Below, one piece after another: positions 10,716 to 20,354 of a stretch of DNA of 64,000 nucleotides (position 1 is its first letter; each line of letters opens with the position of its first letter). The DNA is from Asanoa iriomotensis. GTDB lineage: Bacteria > Actinomycetota > Actinomycetes > Mycobacteriales > Micromonosporaceae. The stretch lies in NCBI RefSeq assembly GCF_016862515.1, contig NZ_BONC01000002.1:124001-188000 (forward strand), written 5' to 3'. Under the pieces are notes generated by a model. That model searched no databases and was not told the DNA's origin. It worked only from the letters and a program-made list of their open reading frames with translations. The position numbers and the translations under genes were made by a program.

Positions 10716-12122
10716 ATGATGATCAGGCGATCGGCGCTCGCGGTCCTCGCGACCCTGACCATCGGCGGCGCGGCCGCCTGCACCGACTCCGGCCAGGCCG
10801 GCGAGAGTTTCACCCCGGGTACCCCCGGGATCGGCGACCCCTACTTCCCGACGTACGGCAACGGTGGCTACGACGTCACCGACTACGCGCTGACGCTGCG
10901 GTACGACCCGGGCAACGACCGGCTCGAGGGCTCCGCGAAGATCACGGCGAAGGCCACCCAGAACCTGTCCCGGTTCAACCTGGACTTCCGCGGCCCCGAG
11001 GTGTCCTCGGTGACGGTCGACGGTGCCGGCGCGGAGCAGAAGCGGGAGGCCGACGAGTTGGTCGTCACGCCCGCGTCCGGGTTGCGCGACGGCAGCACGT
11101 TCACGACCGTGGTGACCTACGCCGGCGTGCCCCAGCCGATCACCAGCCCGGAGTTGGGCACCGGCGGTTGGCTGGCCACCGACAAGGGTGCGATCGCGCT
11201 CGGTCAGCCGGAGTCGGCGAGCAGTTGGTACCCGGTCAACGACCACCCTCGCGACAAGGCCACCTTCGGGCTGGAGATGACCGTGCCGTCGGGTCTGTCG
11301 GTGCTGAGCAACGGGGTGCCGGGTGAGCGGACGTCGAAGGACGGCTGGACCACCTGGCGCTGGCGGGAGTCTTCGCCGATGGCCAGCTATCTGTCCACCG
11401 TGGTGATCGGCGACTACCGGGTGACCACCGGGACACACCAGGGCAAGCCGCTCGTGACCGCGGTCGACAACACGCTGCCGCGCGGGTCCAACGCCGACAA
11501 GGCGATGGCGCGTACGGGCGAGGTCGCCGACTTCCTGGCCACCCAGTTCGGGCCGTACCCGTTCGACGCCTATGGCGGTGTCGTGGTCGTCGACGACCGG
11601 ATCCGGTACGCGCTGGAGACCCAGGCCCGCCCGGTCTATAGCAACTCGTTCTTCGGCGCCTCGACCAGCGAGTGGGTGGTCGCGCACGAGCTGGCCCACC
11701 AGTGGTTCGGCGACAGCGTGTCGATCGCGGCGTGGAAGGACATCTGGCTCAACGAGGGCTTCGCGACCTACGCGGAATGGCTGTGGGCCGAGCACGACAC
11801 CGGCGTGCCGGTGCAGGAGTCCTTCGACAAGGCGTACAGCAGCGTCAACTGGGGTGATCCGAGCTACGACCCCGGCACGTCCGGGCTGTTCGGCAACTCG
11901 GTCTACGTCCGCGGCGGCCTGGTCGTGCACGCGCTGCGCCTCGAGGTCGGCGACGACTCGTTCTTCGAGATCCTGCAGGAGTGGGCCAACACGAAGCGCA
12001 ACGCCAGCGCGACCACCGACGAGTTCATCGCGCTGGCCGAACGGGTCTCCGGCAAGCCCCTGCGCGACTTCCTGATGACCTGGCTGACCTCGAAGACCCC
12101 GCCGCCCAAGCCCGGCAGTTAA
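10716..12122 (+). CDS. M1-family metallopeptidase, lipoprotein
   Basis: A protein of about 468 residues with a lipoprotein signal (basic start, hydrophobic stretch, then GGAAAC as lipobox). An N-terminal beta-sandwich domain precedes the gluzincin site HELAHQWFG (His 324 and 328), followed 18 residues later by the third zinc ligand in LNEGFATYAEW (Glu 347). The substrate motif GAMEN of classical aminopeptidase N is not seen; its place holds YALETQARPVYS, so specificity may differ. The C-terminal helical domain is short, compared with the roughly 850 residues of aminopeptidase N. ATG 10716 lies 6 bp from TAGGCT, whose first three bases are the previous gene's stop codon, suggesting a leaderless transcript; GTG 10713 and ATG 10719 are alternatives. 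Confidence 0.88.
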   Translation: MMIRRSALAVLATLTIGGAAACTDSGQAGESFTPGTPGIGDPYFPTYGNGGYDVTDYALTLRYDPGNDRLEGSAKITAKATQNLSRFNLDFRGPEVSSVTVDGAGAEQKREADELVVTPASGLRDGSTFTTVVTYAGVPQPITSPELGTGGWLATDKGAIALGQPESASSWYPVNDHPRDKATFGLEMTVPSGLSVLSNGVPGERTSKDGWTTWRWRESSPMASYLSTVVIGDYRVTTGTHQGKPLVTAVDNTLPRGSNADKAMARTGEVADFLATQFGPYPFDAYGGVVVVDDRIRYALETQARPVYSNSFFGASTSEWVVAHELAHQWFGDSVSIAAWKDIWLNEGFATYAEWLWAEHDTGVPVQESFDKAYSSVNWGDPSYDPGTSGLFGNSVYVRGGLVVHALRLEVGDDSFFEILQEWANTKRNASATTDEFIALAERVSGKPLRDFLMTWLTSKTPPPKPGS

Positions 12123-12144
12123 GGGCTGGCTCACGAGCCACCCC
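12123..12144. terminator. Short bidirectional hairpin between the M1 peptidase and LCP genes
   Basis: GGGCTGGCTC and GAGCCACCCC pair around a tiny loop. It fills the whole gap between two convergent stop codons. There is no T-run. Confidence 0.5.
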
Positions 12145-13289
12145 TAACGCTTGACCACCAGGGTGGGGTTGGCGCGCAGGTAGGTGTCCGCGCGGCCGGC
12201 GTTCAGCGCGGTGATGAAGCCGCGGCCGGCCGCGGTGAGCTGCTCGCCGCGGTAGGCGCTGCCCTTGCCGACGCCGCTGCCCGGCAGCGAGACCAACGTC
12301 AGGGTCGCCGGGCGCAGCTTCGACAGGGCGAAGCCGAAGTCGATCGGGGTGCGTTCGCCGGCGATGAAGTCGACCGAGTCGCCCAGCGCCTTGAACAGCC
12401 GCTCGATCGCGGCCGCGTCGGTGGGCAGGCCGTTGGCCAGCGCCTTGGCGAGGATCGCCTTGATCAGCTGCTGCTGGTGGCGCTGGCGGGTGTAGTCGCC
12501 GCCGGCGGTGTACCGCTGCCGCGCATAGTCGATCGCCTGCCAGCCGACGAAGTGCCTGTTGCCCGGGTTGTAGGTCGCCTGTGGGCCCACGTAGTCGCCA
12601 CCGCGCAGCGTGCGCAGCTTGCCGTTGGGCTGGCGGTGCTTGGAGACGACCTGCTGGTCGACGTACATGTCGATGCCGCCGAGCTCGTCGACCAGCCGGT
12701 CGAAGCCGCCGAAGTTGAGGATCGCGCCCGCGTCGAAGTCCTTGATCCCGGTGTACCGGCTGACGGTCTGGCGCAGGAGCTCATAGCCCTGTGTGGCGGA
12801 CGGCTTGGCCTTGCCCCGCCGGCTGCCGTAGCTCATCGCGTGGGTCAGCTTGGTGCGGCCGCCGCTGTATCCGGACTTCTTGAACGCCGGGATGTCGACG
12901 AGCAGGTCGCGGGGGAGCGAGTACAGGTAGCCGCGGTCGAGGTTCTCGGTGACGTGCAGGATCAGCACGGCGTCGGCGTGCGGCTCCCAGCTGGGCACGG
13001 AGACGCGGGTGTCGACGCCGACCAGCAGGATGTCGAGCGGGCCCTTGATGTCGGCGCCGGGCTGGACCGTCGGGGTCGGGGTCGGCGCGCTCTCGGTGGG
13101 CCGGGTCGTCGGTGACGGGCTCGGCGCGGCCTGCGCGGGTGCGGCGTCGTCACCACCGCGGGTGGCCGCGAACACCGCGCCGCCGATCAGCAGGACCACG
13201 ACCACCGCCGCGGCGATCAGGACCAGCGGCCCGCGCCCCGTGGTCAACCGCTGCCAGATCGGACGCTCGTCGCTCCCCGTGCCTGTCAC
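12144..13289 (-). CDS. LytR-CpsA-Psr (LCP) family phosphotransferase
   Basis: A 381-residue protein starting at GTG. It has a short cytoplasmic N-terminus, one transmembrane helix (LVLIAAAVVVVLLIGGAVFA, about residues 23-42), a Pro/Thr-rich linker, then the LCP domain. Family signatures are ILLVGVDTR, HADAVLILHV, SLPRDLLVDIPAF and the arginine-rich VGWQAIDYARQRY segment. LCP enzymes attach lipid-linked glycopolymers such as teichoic acid or arabinogalactan precursors to peptidoglycan on the outer membrane face. The acceptor polymer here is unknown. It is a single gene, divergent from the GMC oxidoreductase. Confidence 0.92.
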   Translation of the reverse strand: MTGTGSDERPIWQRLTTGRGPLVLIAAAVVVVLLIGGAVFAATRGGDDAAPAQAAPSPSPTTRPTESAPTPTPTVQPGADIKGPLDILLVGVDTRVSVPSWEPHADAVLILHVTENLDRGYLYSLPRDLLVDIPAFKKSGYSGGRTKLTHAMSYGSRRGKAKPSATQGYELLRQTVSRYTGIKDFDAGAILNFGGFDRLVDELGGIDMYVDQQVVSKHRQPNGKLRTLRGGDYVGPQATYNPGNRHFVGWQAIDYARQRYTAGGDYTRQRHQQQLIKAILAKALANGLPTDAAAIERLFKALGDSVDFIAGERTPIDFGFALSKLRPATLTLVSLPGSGVGKGSAYRGEQLTAAGRGFITALNAGRADTYLRANPTLVVKR

Positions 13290-13352
13290 GCCCGAAATGA
13301 TGACGGAAGTTCGCGATGGCGCAACAGGCTACTGGCCGGTAATGATGAGGGC

Positions 13353-15014
13353 ATGCGTTACGACGTGGTCGTCATCGGCTCCGGTTTCGGGGGCAGTGTC
13401 GCCGCGTTGCGCCTGGTGGAGAAGGGCTATTCGGTGCTCGTGCTGGAGGCCGGGCGGCGGTTCGCCGACAACGAGCTGCCGGCGACCTCGTGGCGGCTGC
13501 GCAGCTTTCTCTGGGCGCCGCGGTTGCGGTGCTTCGGCATCCAGCGGCTCAGTGTGCTGCGGCCGGCCGGGCGGCGTTCTTCGGGTGACAAGGTGTTGGT
13601 GCTGTCCGGGGCCGGGGTGGGTGGCGGGTCGCTGGTCTACGCCAACACGCTCTATGAGCCGTTGTCCGAGTTCTACGCCGATCCGCAGTGGGGTGGGATC
13701 ACCGACTGGCGTGCCGAGTTGGCTCCGCACTTCGACCAGGCGAAGCGGATGCTGGGCGTTGCCACGTACCCGGCGATGACGCCGGCGGACCGGGCGATGC
13801 GGGCGGTGGCCGAGCGGATGGGTGTGGGGTCGACGTTCCGTCCGACGCCGGTCGGGATCCATTTCGGACGTCCGGGGGAGACGGTTCCCGACCCCTATTT
13901 CGGTGGGGCCGGGCCGGCGCGCACCGGGTGCCTGCACTGCGGCGCGTGCATGACCGGCTGTCGGCACGGAGCCAAGAACAGCCTGGTCAAGAACTATCTC
14001 TATCTGGCCGAGCGGCTCGGCGCCGAGGTCCGGCCGTTGACGACGGCGGTCGCGGTGCGTCCGCTCGCCTCGGGTTACGCGGTTTCCACCGTGCAGACTG
14101 GCGGCTTTCGGCGCTCGGTCGTCGAGGCGGACCAGGTGGTGTTCGCGGCGGGGGCGTTGGGCACCGTCTCGTTGCTGCACCGGATGCGGGCCGCGGGTGC
14201 GTTGCCGGGGCTGTCGACGCGGCTCGGCGCGCTGACGCGGACCAACTCCGAGTCGATCCTCGGCGCGACGGTGCCGGGGCGGTCCGCCGTCGACTACTCG
14301 TCAGGTGCGGCGATCACCAGTTCTTTTCACCCCGATGCGCGTACGCACGTCGAACCGGTTCGTTACGGGCGCGGCTCCAATGCGATGGGGCTGTTGCAGT
14401 CGGCGCTGGTCGACGGCGGGCCGCATCGCGTCCGGCGACTGTTGGTGACGCTGGCCCGCCGGCCGTTGACCTATCTGCGGGCGCTGTCGGTGCGGGACTG
14501 GTCGCGGCGCACAGTGATCGCGCTCGTCATGCAGTCGCTCGACAACTCGTTGACGCTGGGCTGGCGGCGGGGGCGGTTGGTCACCCTGCCCGGCCATGGC
14601 GCGCCGAACCCGACCTGGATCCCGGCCGGCAACACCGCCGCGCGGATGCTGGCCGAGGAGATCGGTGGGGTGCCGGGCGGGTCGCTGACGGAGGCGTTCG
14701 ACATCCCGTTGACCGCGCACATTCTGGGCGGTGCGGTGATCGGGTCGTCGTCCGCTTCGGGGGTGGTCGACCCTTGGCAACGGGTGTACGGGCATCCGGG
14801 GCTGCACGTCGTCGACGGCGCGGCGGTGCCGGCGAACCTCGGCGTCAACCCGTCGCTGACGATCACCGCGCTGGCCGAGCGGGCGTTGTCGTTCTGGCCT
14901 GTTCGCGGGTCGGCTGATCCGCGGCCGCCGCTCGGGTCTGATTACGCGCCGGTCGAGCGGGTGTGGCCGGTGCGGCCCGCTGTGCCGCCCTCGGCGCCGG
15001 GCGCGCTGCGCTAG
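13353..15014 (+). CDS. GMC-family FAD oxidoreductase (ChoD-like)
   Basis: A 553-residue flavoenzyme. The N-terminal dinucleotide motif is VVIGSGFGGSVAALRLVEKG and ends in LVLEAGRRF. A second FAD segment, SGAGVGGGSLVYANTL, is near residue 90. A four-cysteine cluster, GCLHCGACMTGCRHGAKN (about residues 190-207), is typical of the mycobacterial ChoD branch and absent from classic GMC enzymes. The C-terminal LGVNPSLTITALAERA is conserved. ChoD (Rv3409c) also lies beside guaB3 in M. tuberculosis, supporting orthology. Cholesterol oxidase activity is not assured; the true substrate may be another sterol or alcohol. TAATGA 7 bp before the ATG and no ribosome site suggest a leaderless start. Confidence 0.85.
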   Translation: MRYDVVVIGSGFGGSVAALRLVEKGYSVLVLEAGRRFADNELPATSWRLRSFLWAPRLRCFGIQRLSVLRPAGRRSSGDKVLVLSGAGVGGGSLVYANTLYEPLSEFYADPQWGGITDWRAELAPHFDQAKRMLGVATYPAMTPADRAMRAVAERMGVGSTFRPTPVGIHFGRPGETVPDPYFGGAGPARTGCLHCGACMTGCRHGAKNSLVKNYLYLAERLGAEVRPLTTAVAVRPLASGYAVSTVQTGGFRRSVVEADQVVFAAGALGTVSLLHRMRAAGALPGLSTRLGALTRTNSESILGATVPGRSAVDYSSGAAITSSFHPDARTHVEPVRYGRGSNAMGLLQSALVDGGPHRVRRLLVTLARRPLTYLRALSVRDWSRRTVIALVMQSLDNSLTLGWRRGRLVTLPGHGAPNPTWIPAGNTAARMLAEEIGGVPGGSLTEAFDIPLTAHILGGAVIGSSSASGVVDPWQRVYGHPGLHVVDGAAVPANLGVNPSLTITALAERALSFWPVRGSADPRPPLGSDYAPVERVWPVRPAVPPSAPGALR

Positions 15015-15024
15015 CCTGCCCATC

Positions 15025-15702
15025 GTGGCGGCGCGGGTGCTCGTGGTCGAGGACGACGCGCGGGTGGCCGCGGCGGTGCGGCGGTCGCTGTCGTACGCCG
15101 GCTATGTGGTTTCTGTTGCCGTTGACGGGCCGTCCGGTCTCGCCGCCGCTCTCCGCGACGCACCCGATCTCGTGGTGCTCGACGTCAATCTCCCTGTGCT
15201 CGACGGCTTTGGTGTTTGCCGCGCGCTGCGGGCCGGTGGCGGGACGGCGTTGGTGCTGATGTTGACCGCGCGGGATGCGACCGAGGACCGGGTCTCCGGG
15301 CTCGACGCCGGTGCGGACGACTATCTGGTGAAGCCGTTCGCGCCGGAGGAGCTGTTGGCTCGGGTGCGGGCGCTGTTGCGGCGGGCGCCTTTATCCCCAT
15401 CCGGTGTGTTGCGGTTCGCGGATCTCGCGGTCGACCCTTCCGCGCGCTCGGTGCGACGCGGTGCGCGCTCAGTGGCGTTGACCGCTCTGGAGTTCGACCT
15501 GTTGGCGCATCTCGCGCGTCATCCACGGCAGGTGTTGACCCGGGCGCAGCTCCTGGCGGCGGTCTGGGGTGGTTTGCCGGCGGCCAGCAACGTCGTGGAC
15601 GTCTACATCGGATATCTGCGGTCCAAGCTGGAGTCGGGTGGGGAGGCGCGGTTGGTGCAGACCGTGCGGGGCGTGGGCTATGTGCTGCGGGACGGTCCGT
15701 GA
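15025..15702 (+). CDS. OmpR-family response regulator
   Basis: A 225-residue regulator with receiver residues: the acidic pair in VLVVEDDARV, the phospho-acceptor in DLVVLDVNLPVLDGF, and the lysine in DYLVKPF. A winged-helix domain follows, ending in LVQTVRGVGYVLRDG. GTG 15025 is the start; TAGCCT (15012-15017) ends 7 bp before it and overlaps the stop codon of the GMC gene, implying its own leaderless promoter. It overlaps the following kinase by one base (TGATG). The signal and targets are unknown. Confidence 0.95.
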   Translation: MAARVLVVEDDARVAAAVRRSLSYAGYVVSVAVDGPSGLAAALRDAPDLVVLDVNLPVLDGFGVCRALRAGGGTALVLMLTARDATEDRVSGLDAGADDYLVKPFAPEELLARVRALLRRAPLSPSGVLRFADLAVDPSARSVRRGARSVALTALEFDLLAHLARHPRQVLTRAQLLAAVWGGLPAASNVVDVYIGYLRSKLESGGEARLVQTVRGVGYVLRDGP

Positions 15703-17051
15703 TGTCGATCCGGGCGCGGGTCACGTTGTTCGGGGTTGCCGTGGTGGCGGCGATCTACACGGTGGTCGCCGTGTTGATCTACCTGCTGCTGTCGTACGGG
15801 TTCGCCACCGACCAGGACCGGCTGTTGACCGAGCGGGCCGGCGCGGCGGTCTCCGCGCTGTCGGACCTGCCGGTGTCCGAGGTGGCCGGGCGGACGCCGC
15901 TGGTGCCGATCGACGCGGTGGCGACCGGTGAGGCGGTCGTGTTCGTGCTCGACGGGTCGGGCTCGGTGCTGGCGGCGACCGGGCATGTGGGTGGCGGGCC
16001 GGTGCGGGTGCCGGCGTCGTTGCTCGACTCGGCTTCGCGGTCCGGCTCGGCTATGGCGACTGTGACCGTTTCGGGCGTGACGACCCGGGTGCGGGTGGTG
16101 CCGTGGCCGGGTGGGCATGTGGTCGCGGCGCAACCGTTGCGGGCTCTCGAGGTGCAGCGGCAGGGGATGATCGTCGTGCTGGGCACGGTCGGGATTCTCG
16201 GCCTGGTCGCGGCGTTCGCGGCGACGTGGTTCGCGGTCGGGCGGGCGTTGCGGCCGTTGCGTTCCTTGGCGTCGCTGGCGGACTCCGTGGGCGGGTCGGA
16301 GGATTTGACGCGGCGGTTGCCGGCCGTGCGGCAGCGCGACGACCTGGGTCGGCTGACGGTCAGCTTCAACACGATGATGGGGCGGCTGGAGGCGGCGTAC
16401 CGGCGGACCGAGTCGGCGCTGGCCGCGCAGCGGCGGTTCACCGCGGATGCCTCGCACGAGTTGCGTACGCCGTTGACGACGATTCGCGGCAACGTGGGGT
16501 TCCTGCGCGACCATCCTGATGCGCTGTCGGTTGATCGGTCGGCCGCGCTTGATGATCTTGTCGCGGAGAGTGCGCGGATGGCCGGTCTGCTGGACGATCT
16601 GCTGCTGCTGGCCCGGTCCGACGGCGGGGTGGGGTTGTCGTCTGTCTCGGTGGATTTGTTGTCGGTGGCGCGGTCGGTGTGCCGGCAGGCGTCGGCGTCG
16701 TGCTCGGGGTCGTCGGCGGTGGTGTCGGGGGATCCGGAGGCGTTGCGGCGGCTGGTGTGGATCTTGGTTGGCAACGCGCGTTCGCACGGCGCGGGTGCGG
16801 TGACAGTGGCTGTTTCCGCGGTTTCCGGGGGTGCGCGTTTGGTGGTGGCCGACGAGGGGCCGGGTGTGCCCTCGGAGCTTTCGGAGGCCGTGTTCGAGCG
16901 GTTCTTCCGAGGTGATCCGGCGCGGGGTGCGGGTTCCGGCGTGGGACTGGGTCTGGCGATCGCGCGGTCGATCGTGACGGCGCACGGCGGCACGATCTCG
17001 GTTGCTGGGGCTGTGTTCACGGTGACGCTGCCGCTCTCATCGGATTCTTAA
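15702..17051 (+). CDS. Sensor histidine kinase (HAMP, HisKA, HATPase)
   Basis: A 449-residue kinase. One transmembrane helix near residues 8-30 and a second near 150-172 enclose an extracellular sensor of about 120 residues with no recognised fold. A HAMP linker follows, then the H-box RRFTADASHELRTPLTTIRG. The ATPase has a modified N-box (LVGNARSHG), and G-boxes DEGPGVP and GVGLGLAIA. The catalytic domain is compact: the stretch between H-box and N-box is short, and the last residues end right after the final strand. Pairs with the preceding response regulator through overlapping codons. Confidence 0.93.
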   Translation: MSIRARVTLFGVAVVAAIYTVVAVLIYLLLSYGFATDQDRLLTERAGAAVSALSDLPVSEVAGRTPLVPIDAVATGEAVVFVLDGSGSVLAATGHVGGGPVRVPASLLDSASRSGSAMATVTVSGVTTRVRVVPWPGGHVVAAQPLRALEVQRQGMIVVLGTVGILGLVAAFAATWFAVGRALRPLRSLASLADSVGGSEDLTRRLPAVRQRDDLGRLTVSFNTMMGRLEAAYRRTESALAAQRRFTADASHELRTPLTTIRGNVGFLRDHPDALSVDRSAALDDLVAESARMAGLLDDLLLLARSDGGVGLSSVSVDLLSVARSVCRQASASCSGSSAVVSGDPEALRRLVWILVGNARSHGAGAVTVAVSAVSGGARLVVADEGPGVPSELSEAVFERFFRGDPARGAGSGVGLGLAIARSIVTAHGGTISVAGAVFTVTLPLSSDS

Positions 17052-17096
17052 TCTCGCCTCATCGCCACCTCACAGCCGCCCCGCAGGCTGGTTGCC

Positions 17097-18134
17097 ATGC
17101 GCTTCTGGCCCGTTCTGGTGTTGCTCGTCCTCGCTCCGTGGGTGGGCGAATACCTGCTGGGCAATGTCCCTGTCCAACGCCTGCCGCTGCTGCCGTTCCT
17201 GGTCCCGCTCTACGGCTGCGGCGCGCTGCTGGTGCGCGAGGTCGCCCGCCGCACCGGCCGTGGCTGGCCTTCGATCTTCCTGCTGGCGACGGCTTACGGG
17301 GTGATCGAGGCTGGGCTGGTCGACCAGTCGTTGTTCAACCAGACCTTCGAGGGCCTCGACCAGGCCGGCGTCACTCCGGTGCCGTGGGTGGGGGTGAGCG
17401 CCTACCACGCGTTCGCCTTCCTGATCGGCCACACGGTGTGGAGCATCGGGGTGCCGATCGCGCTGGTGGAGCTGTGGTTCCCGGCCCGGCGCACCGAGCC
17501 GTGGCTGGGCTGGTTCGGCCTGTCGGTCACGGTCGTGGTCTACCTGTTCGGCTGCTGGCTGATCTTCCGGGACCTCCGCGAACAAGAAGGCTTCCTGGCC
17601 GCGCCGCACCAGCTCGCCGTGGCCGCGGCCGCCGCGGTCCTGTTGGTGGCGCTCGCCTTCTTGCTGCCCCGCCCCCGACCTGTGTCACCCGTGTCAACGC
17701 TGACGGCGGGGAATGACGAGATGGCGTCGGGCCGGCGGTTGCCGCCGCCTTGGGTGGTCGGTGTGGTGACGTTCGTTACGGCCGGCCTCCATGCGGCGGC
17801 GTCCGAGAGTTGGCTCGGCTTCGGGCTCGACGTGGTGGTCGTGGCGGCCGCCGCGGTCGGTGTCGCTCGGCTGGCCCGGCGGCCCAGTTGGGGTGACCGG
17901 CACCTGCTGGGGTTGCTGGCGGGGGCCCTGCTCACCTATGCCTGGCTGGGCTTCGTGCTGACCGCCTTCTACGGGCCGGGCGACCGACTACGGCTGTTCG
18001 GCAACGTCCTCTTCACGCTGGCGGCTGTGCTGTTGCTGGTCGTCACCCGTTGGGTGATCGGCCGGCGTGAGCTGCGTCCCGCAGGCCCACGAGAGGGGGT
18101 GAGCGAGCGTCAGGTGGCCGCGCACGGTCGGTAA
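17097..18134 (+). CDS. Polytopic membrane protein of unknown function
   Basis: A 345-residue hydrophobic protein with about eight to nine membrane-spanning segments. Conserved-looking features are [18 protein letters not shown] and [15 protein letters not shown] in the N-terminal half. An Arg/Pro-rich loop around residues 195-220 separates two hydrophobic halves. I do not recognise the family. It follows the two-component pair by 45 bp on the same strand and precedes guaA by 11 bp, but guaA appears to have its own promoter overlapping this gene's stop codon. Confidence 0.7.
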   Translation: MRFWPVLVLLVLAPWVGEYLLGNVPVQRLPLLPFLVPLYGCGALLVREVARRTGRGWPSIFLLATAYGVIEAGLVDQSLFNQTFEGLDQAGVTPVPWVGVSAYHAFAFLIGHTVWSIGVPIALVELWFPARRTEPWLGWFGLSVTVVVYLFGCWLIFRDLREQEGFLAAPHQLAVAAAAAVLLVALAFLLPRPRPVSPVSTLTAGNDEMASGRRLPPPWVVGVVTFVTAGLHAAASESWLGFGLDVVVVAAAAVGVARLARRPSWGDRHLLGLLAGALLTYAWLGFVLTAFYGPGDRLRLFGNVLFTLAAVLLLVVTRWVIGRRELRPAGPREGVSERQVAAHGR

Positions 18135-18145
18135 ACTCCGGACGC

Positions 18146-19699
18146 ATGACCACGCCACGCCCGGTTCTCGTCGTCGACTACGGCGCGCAGTACGCACAGC
18201 TCATCGCGCGCCGGGTGCGGGAGGCGAAGGTCTACTCCGAGATCGTGCCGCACACCATGCCCGTCAAGGACATGCTGGCCAAGGATCCGGTGGCGATCAT
18301 CCTGTCCGGCGGCCCGTCCAGCGTCTACGAGGTTGGTGCCCCGCAGGTCGACAGCGACCTGTTCGAGACCGGTGTCCCGGTGTTCGGCATCTGCTACGGC
18401 TTCCAGGCGATGGCGCGGGCGCTGGGCGGCACGGTCGCGCACACCGGCCGCCGGGAGTTCGGTGGCACTGTGCTCACCGTGGCCCCCGAGGCGGGTGTGC
18501 TGCTGCGTGACCTGCCGGCGTCGCTGCCGGTCTGGATGAGCCACGGCGACAGCGTGACCGCGGCCCCGGCCGGTTTCACGGTCACGGCCGCGACGCCGGG
18601 CGCCGAGGTGGCGGTCTTCGAGGACCTGGTCGGGCGGCGGGCCGGCACCCAGTTCCACCCGGAGGTCCTGCACACGGCCCACGGGCAGGACATGCTGACG
18701 CGGTTCCTCTACGACATCGCGGGCGTCGAGCCGAGCTGGACGCCCGACAACATCATCGACGACCAGGTCGCCGCGATCCGGGAACGGGTCGGCGACAAGG
18801 AGGTCATCTGCGGCCTTTCCGGCGGCGTCGACTCCGCGGTGGCGGCGGCGCTGGTCCACAAGGCCGTGGGCGACCAGCTGACGTGCGTCTTCGTCGACCA
18901 CGGCCTGCTCCGCGCGGGCGAGGCGGAGCAGGTGGAGCAGGACTACGTCGAGGCCACGGGCGTCAAGCTGAAGGTCGTCGACGCCGCGGACCGCTTCCTG
19001 GGCGCGCTCGACGGCGTGACGGACCCGGAACAGAAGCGCAAAATCATCGGCCGCGAGTTCATCCGCGTCTTCGAGCAGGCGGCCCGCGAGGTGGCAGCTG
19101 AAGGCGACGTCGAGTTCCTGGTGCAGGGCACCCTCTACCCGGACGTCGTCGAATCAGGCGGCGGCACCGGCACGGCCAACATCAAGTCCCACCACAACGT
19201 GGGCGGCTTGCCCGACGACTTGAAGTTCGCGCTGGTGGAGCCCCTCCGCACGCTGTTCAAGGACGAGGTCCGCACGCTGGGCACGGCCCTGGGCCTACCG
19301 GACGCGATGGTCTGGCGCCACCCGTTCCCGGGCCCGGGCCTGGCGATCCGCATCATCGGCGCGGTGAGCCGCGACCGCCTGGACATCCTCCGGGCAGCGG
19401 ACCAGATCGCCCGCGACGAACTGACCGCGGCGGGCCTGGACCGCGACGTCTGGCAGTTCCCGGTGGTGCTACTGGCAGACGTCCGCAGCGTCGGCGTCCA
19501 GGGCGACGGCCGCACCTACGGCCACCCGGTGGTCCTGCGCCCAGTCTCCAGCGAGGACGCGATGACCGCCGACTGGTCCCGCCTGCCCTACGACGTGATC
19601 GCCCGCATCTCCACGCGGATCACCAACGAGGTCCCGGAAGTCAACCGAGTAGTCCTCGACGTCACAAGCAAGCCCCCGGGCACCATCGAGTGGGAGTGA
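18146..19699 (+). CDS. guaA: GMP synthase (glutamine-hydrolysing)
   Basis: A 517-residue enzyme converting XMP to GMP with ATP and glutamine. The class I glutaminase domain carries the nucleophile in [15 protein letters not shown] and the His-Glu pair in [11 protein letters not shown]. The ATP pyrophosphatase domain has the P-loop [17 protein letters not shown]. The C-terminal dimerisation part ends with [19 protein letters not shown], as in the family. TAAACT (18132-18137) lies 8 bp upstream of the ATG and includes the previous gene's stop codon, with no ribosome site, so a leaderless transcript is likely. Confidence 0.98.
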   Translation: MTTPRPVLVVDYGAQYAQLIARRVREAKVYSEIVPHTMPVKDMLAKDPVAIILSGGPSSVYEVGAPQVDSDLFETGVPVFGICYGFQAMARALGGTVAHTGRREFGGTVLTVAPEAGVLLRDLPASLPVWMSHGDSVTAAPAGFTVTAATPGAEVAVFEDLVGRRAGTQFHPEVLHTAHGQDMLTRFLYDIAGVEPSWTPDNIIDDQVAAIRERVGDKEVICGLSGGVDSAVAAALVHKAVGDQLTCVFVDHGLLRAGEAEQVEQDYVEATGVKLKVVDAADRFLGALDGVTDPEQKRKIIGREFIRVFEQAAREVAAEGDVEFLVQGTLYPDVVESGGGTGTANIKSHHNVGGLPDDLKFALVEPLRTLFKDEVRTLGTALGLPDAMVWRHPFPGPGLAIRIIGAVSRDRLDILRAADQIARDELTAAGLDRDVWQFPVVLLADVRSVGVQGDGRTYGHPVVLRPVSSEDAMTADWSRLPYDVIARISTRITNEVPEVNRVVLDVTSKPPGTIEWE

Positions 19700-20354
19700 C
19701 CCCGCAACGCATCCGGCATGCCGCGGGCTAGCTCGGGCCGAGTCGGCCAGACCGCTCGGGCTAATGCCCGACGTTGGGGCCGCCCCGGGCCGAGGTCGCG
19801 TGGTTTTGCTTGGCTCCGACGCCACGAGGTCTCTGGACTGAGGTCGTGGGCTTAGTTGGGCCACGGCGGCGGTCGGCCCGCCTGGGGCTTGAGGTCGCGA
19901 GCGTGGTTGGCCCCGGGCCACGGGCAGCTTCGCCTGAGGTCGCGGGTTCGTTTGAGCGGCGGCGGTCGGGCGGCTTGGCCAGAGGTCGCGGGCTCGCGGC
20001 GTGAGGTGGTCGGGCCGCCAGGGTTGAGGTCCGCTGGCTCGCGGCCTGAGGTGGTCGGGCCGCCAGGGTTGAGGTCCGCTGGCTCGCGGCCTGAGGTGGT
20101 CCGGTCGCCAGGGCTGAGGTCGCGGGCTTGCGTGGCCCCGATGCCACTGAGATGCGCCAGGTTTCTCAAGGCCCCTGTGGCGGGTCTGTCCGGCTTGCCG
20201 TCAGCAGAATTTGAGCGCGCGATCCGCTCTCCCGAAGGCCCCCGTTCCTGATGGCCTTCGGCTTCGGTTTGGTCCAGAGCCGCCGGATAGCGTCAGTCCG
20301 GCGGCCTGGTCCTATGTGGCCGCTGGCCCACCTGCGCGAGCCAGCGCGGCCGCG
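19700..20354. other. Gene-free interval with degenerate direct repeats
   Basis: About 650 bp between guaA and the PspC gene. No open frame here looks like a protein: all six translate to Arg/Gly/Pro-rich low-complexity sequence. Variants of TGAGGTCGCGGGCT recur roughly every 40-50 bp from about 19785 to 20130, and three 45-bp units are in tandem. Confidence 0.7.
20002..20136 (+). repeat. Three tandem 45-bp direct repeats
   Basis: Units at 20002-20046 and 20047-20091 are identical over all 45 bp; the third (20092-20136) is diverged mainly in its second half. Each begins TGAGGTGGTCGGGCCGCCAG. Related but less regular copies extend to the left. The 45-bp period is a multiple of three, so every frame shows a 15-residue repeat, which should not be taken as evidence of coding. 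Confidence 0.85.

Noticed and set aside
20002-20136. Could the direct repeats be a CRISPR array?
   Set aside because: Units are directly adjacent with no unique spacers, and no cas genes are near.
19852-20251. Open frames with a 15-residue repeat on both strands in the repeat region
   Set aside because: The repeat period is divisible by three, so all frames show repeats. None has a ribosome site, balanced composition or codon bias.
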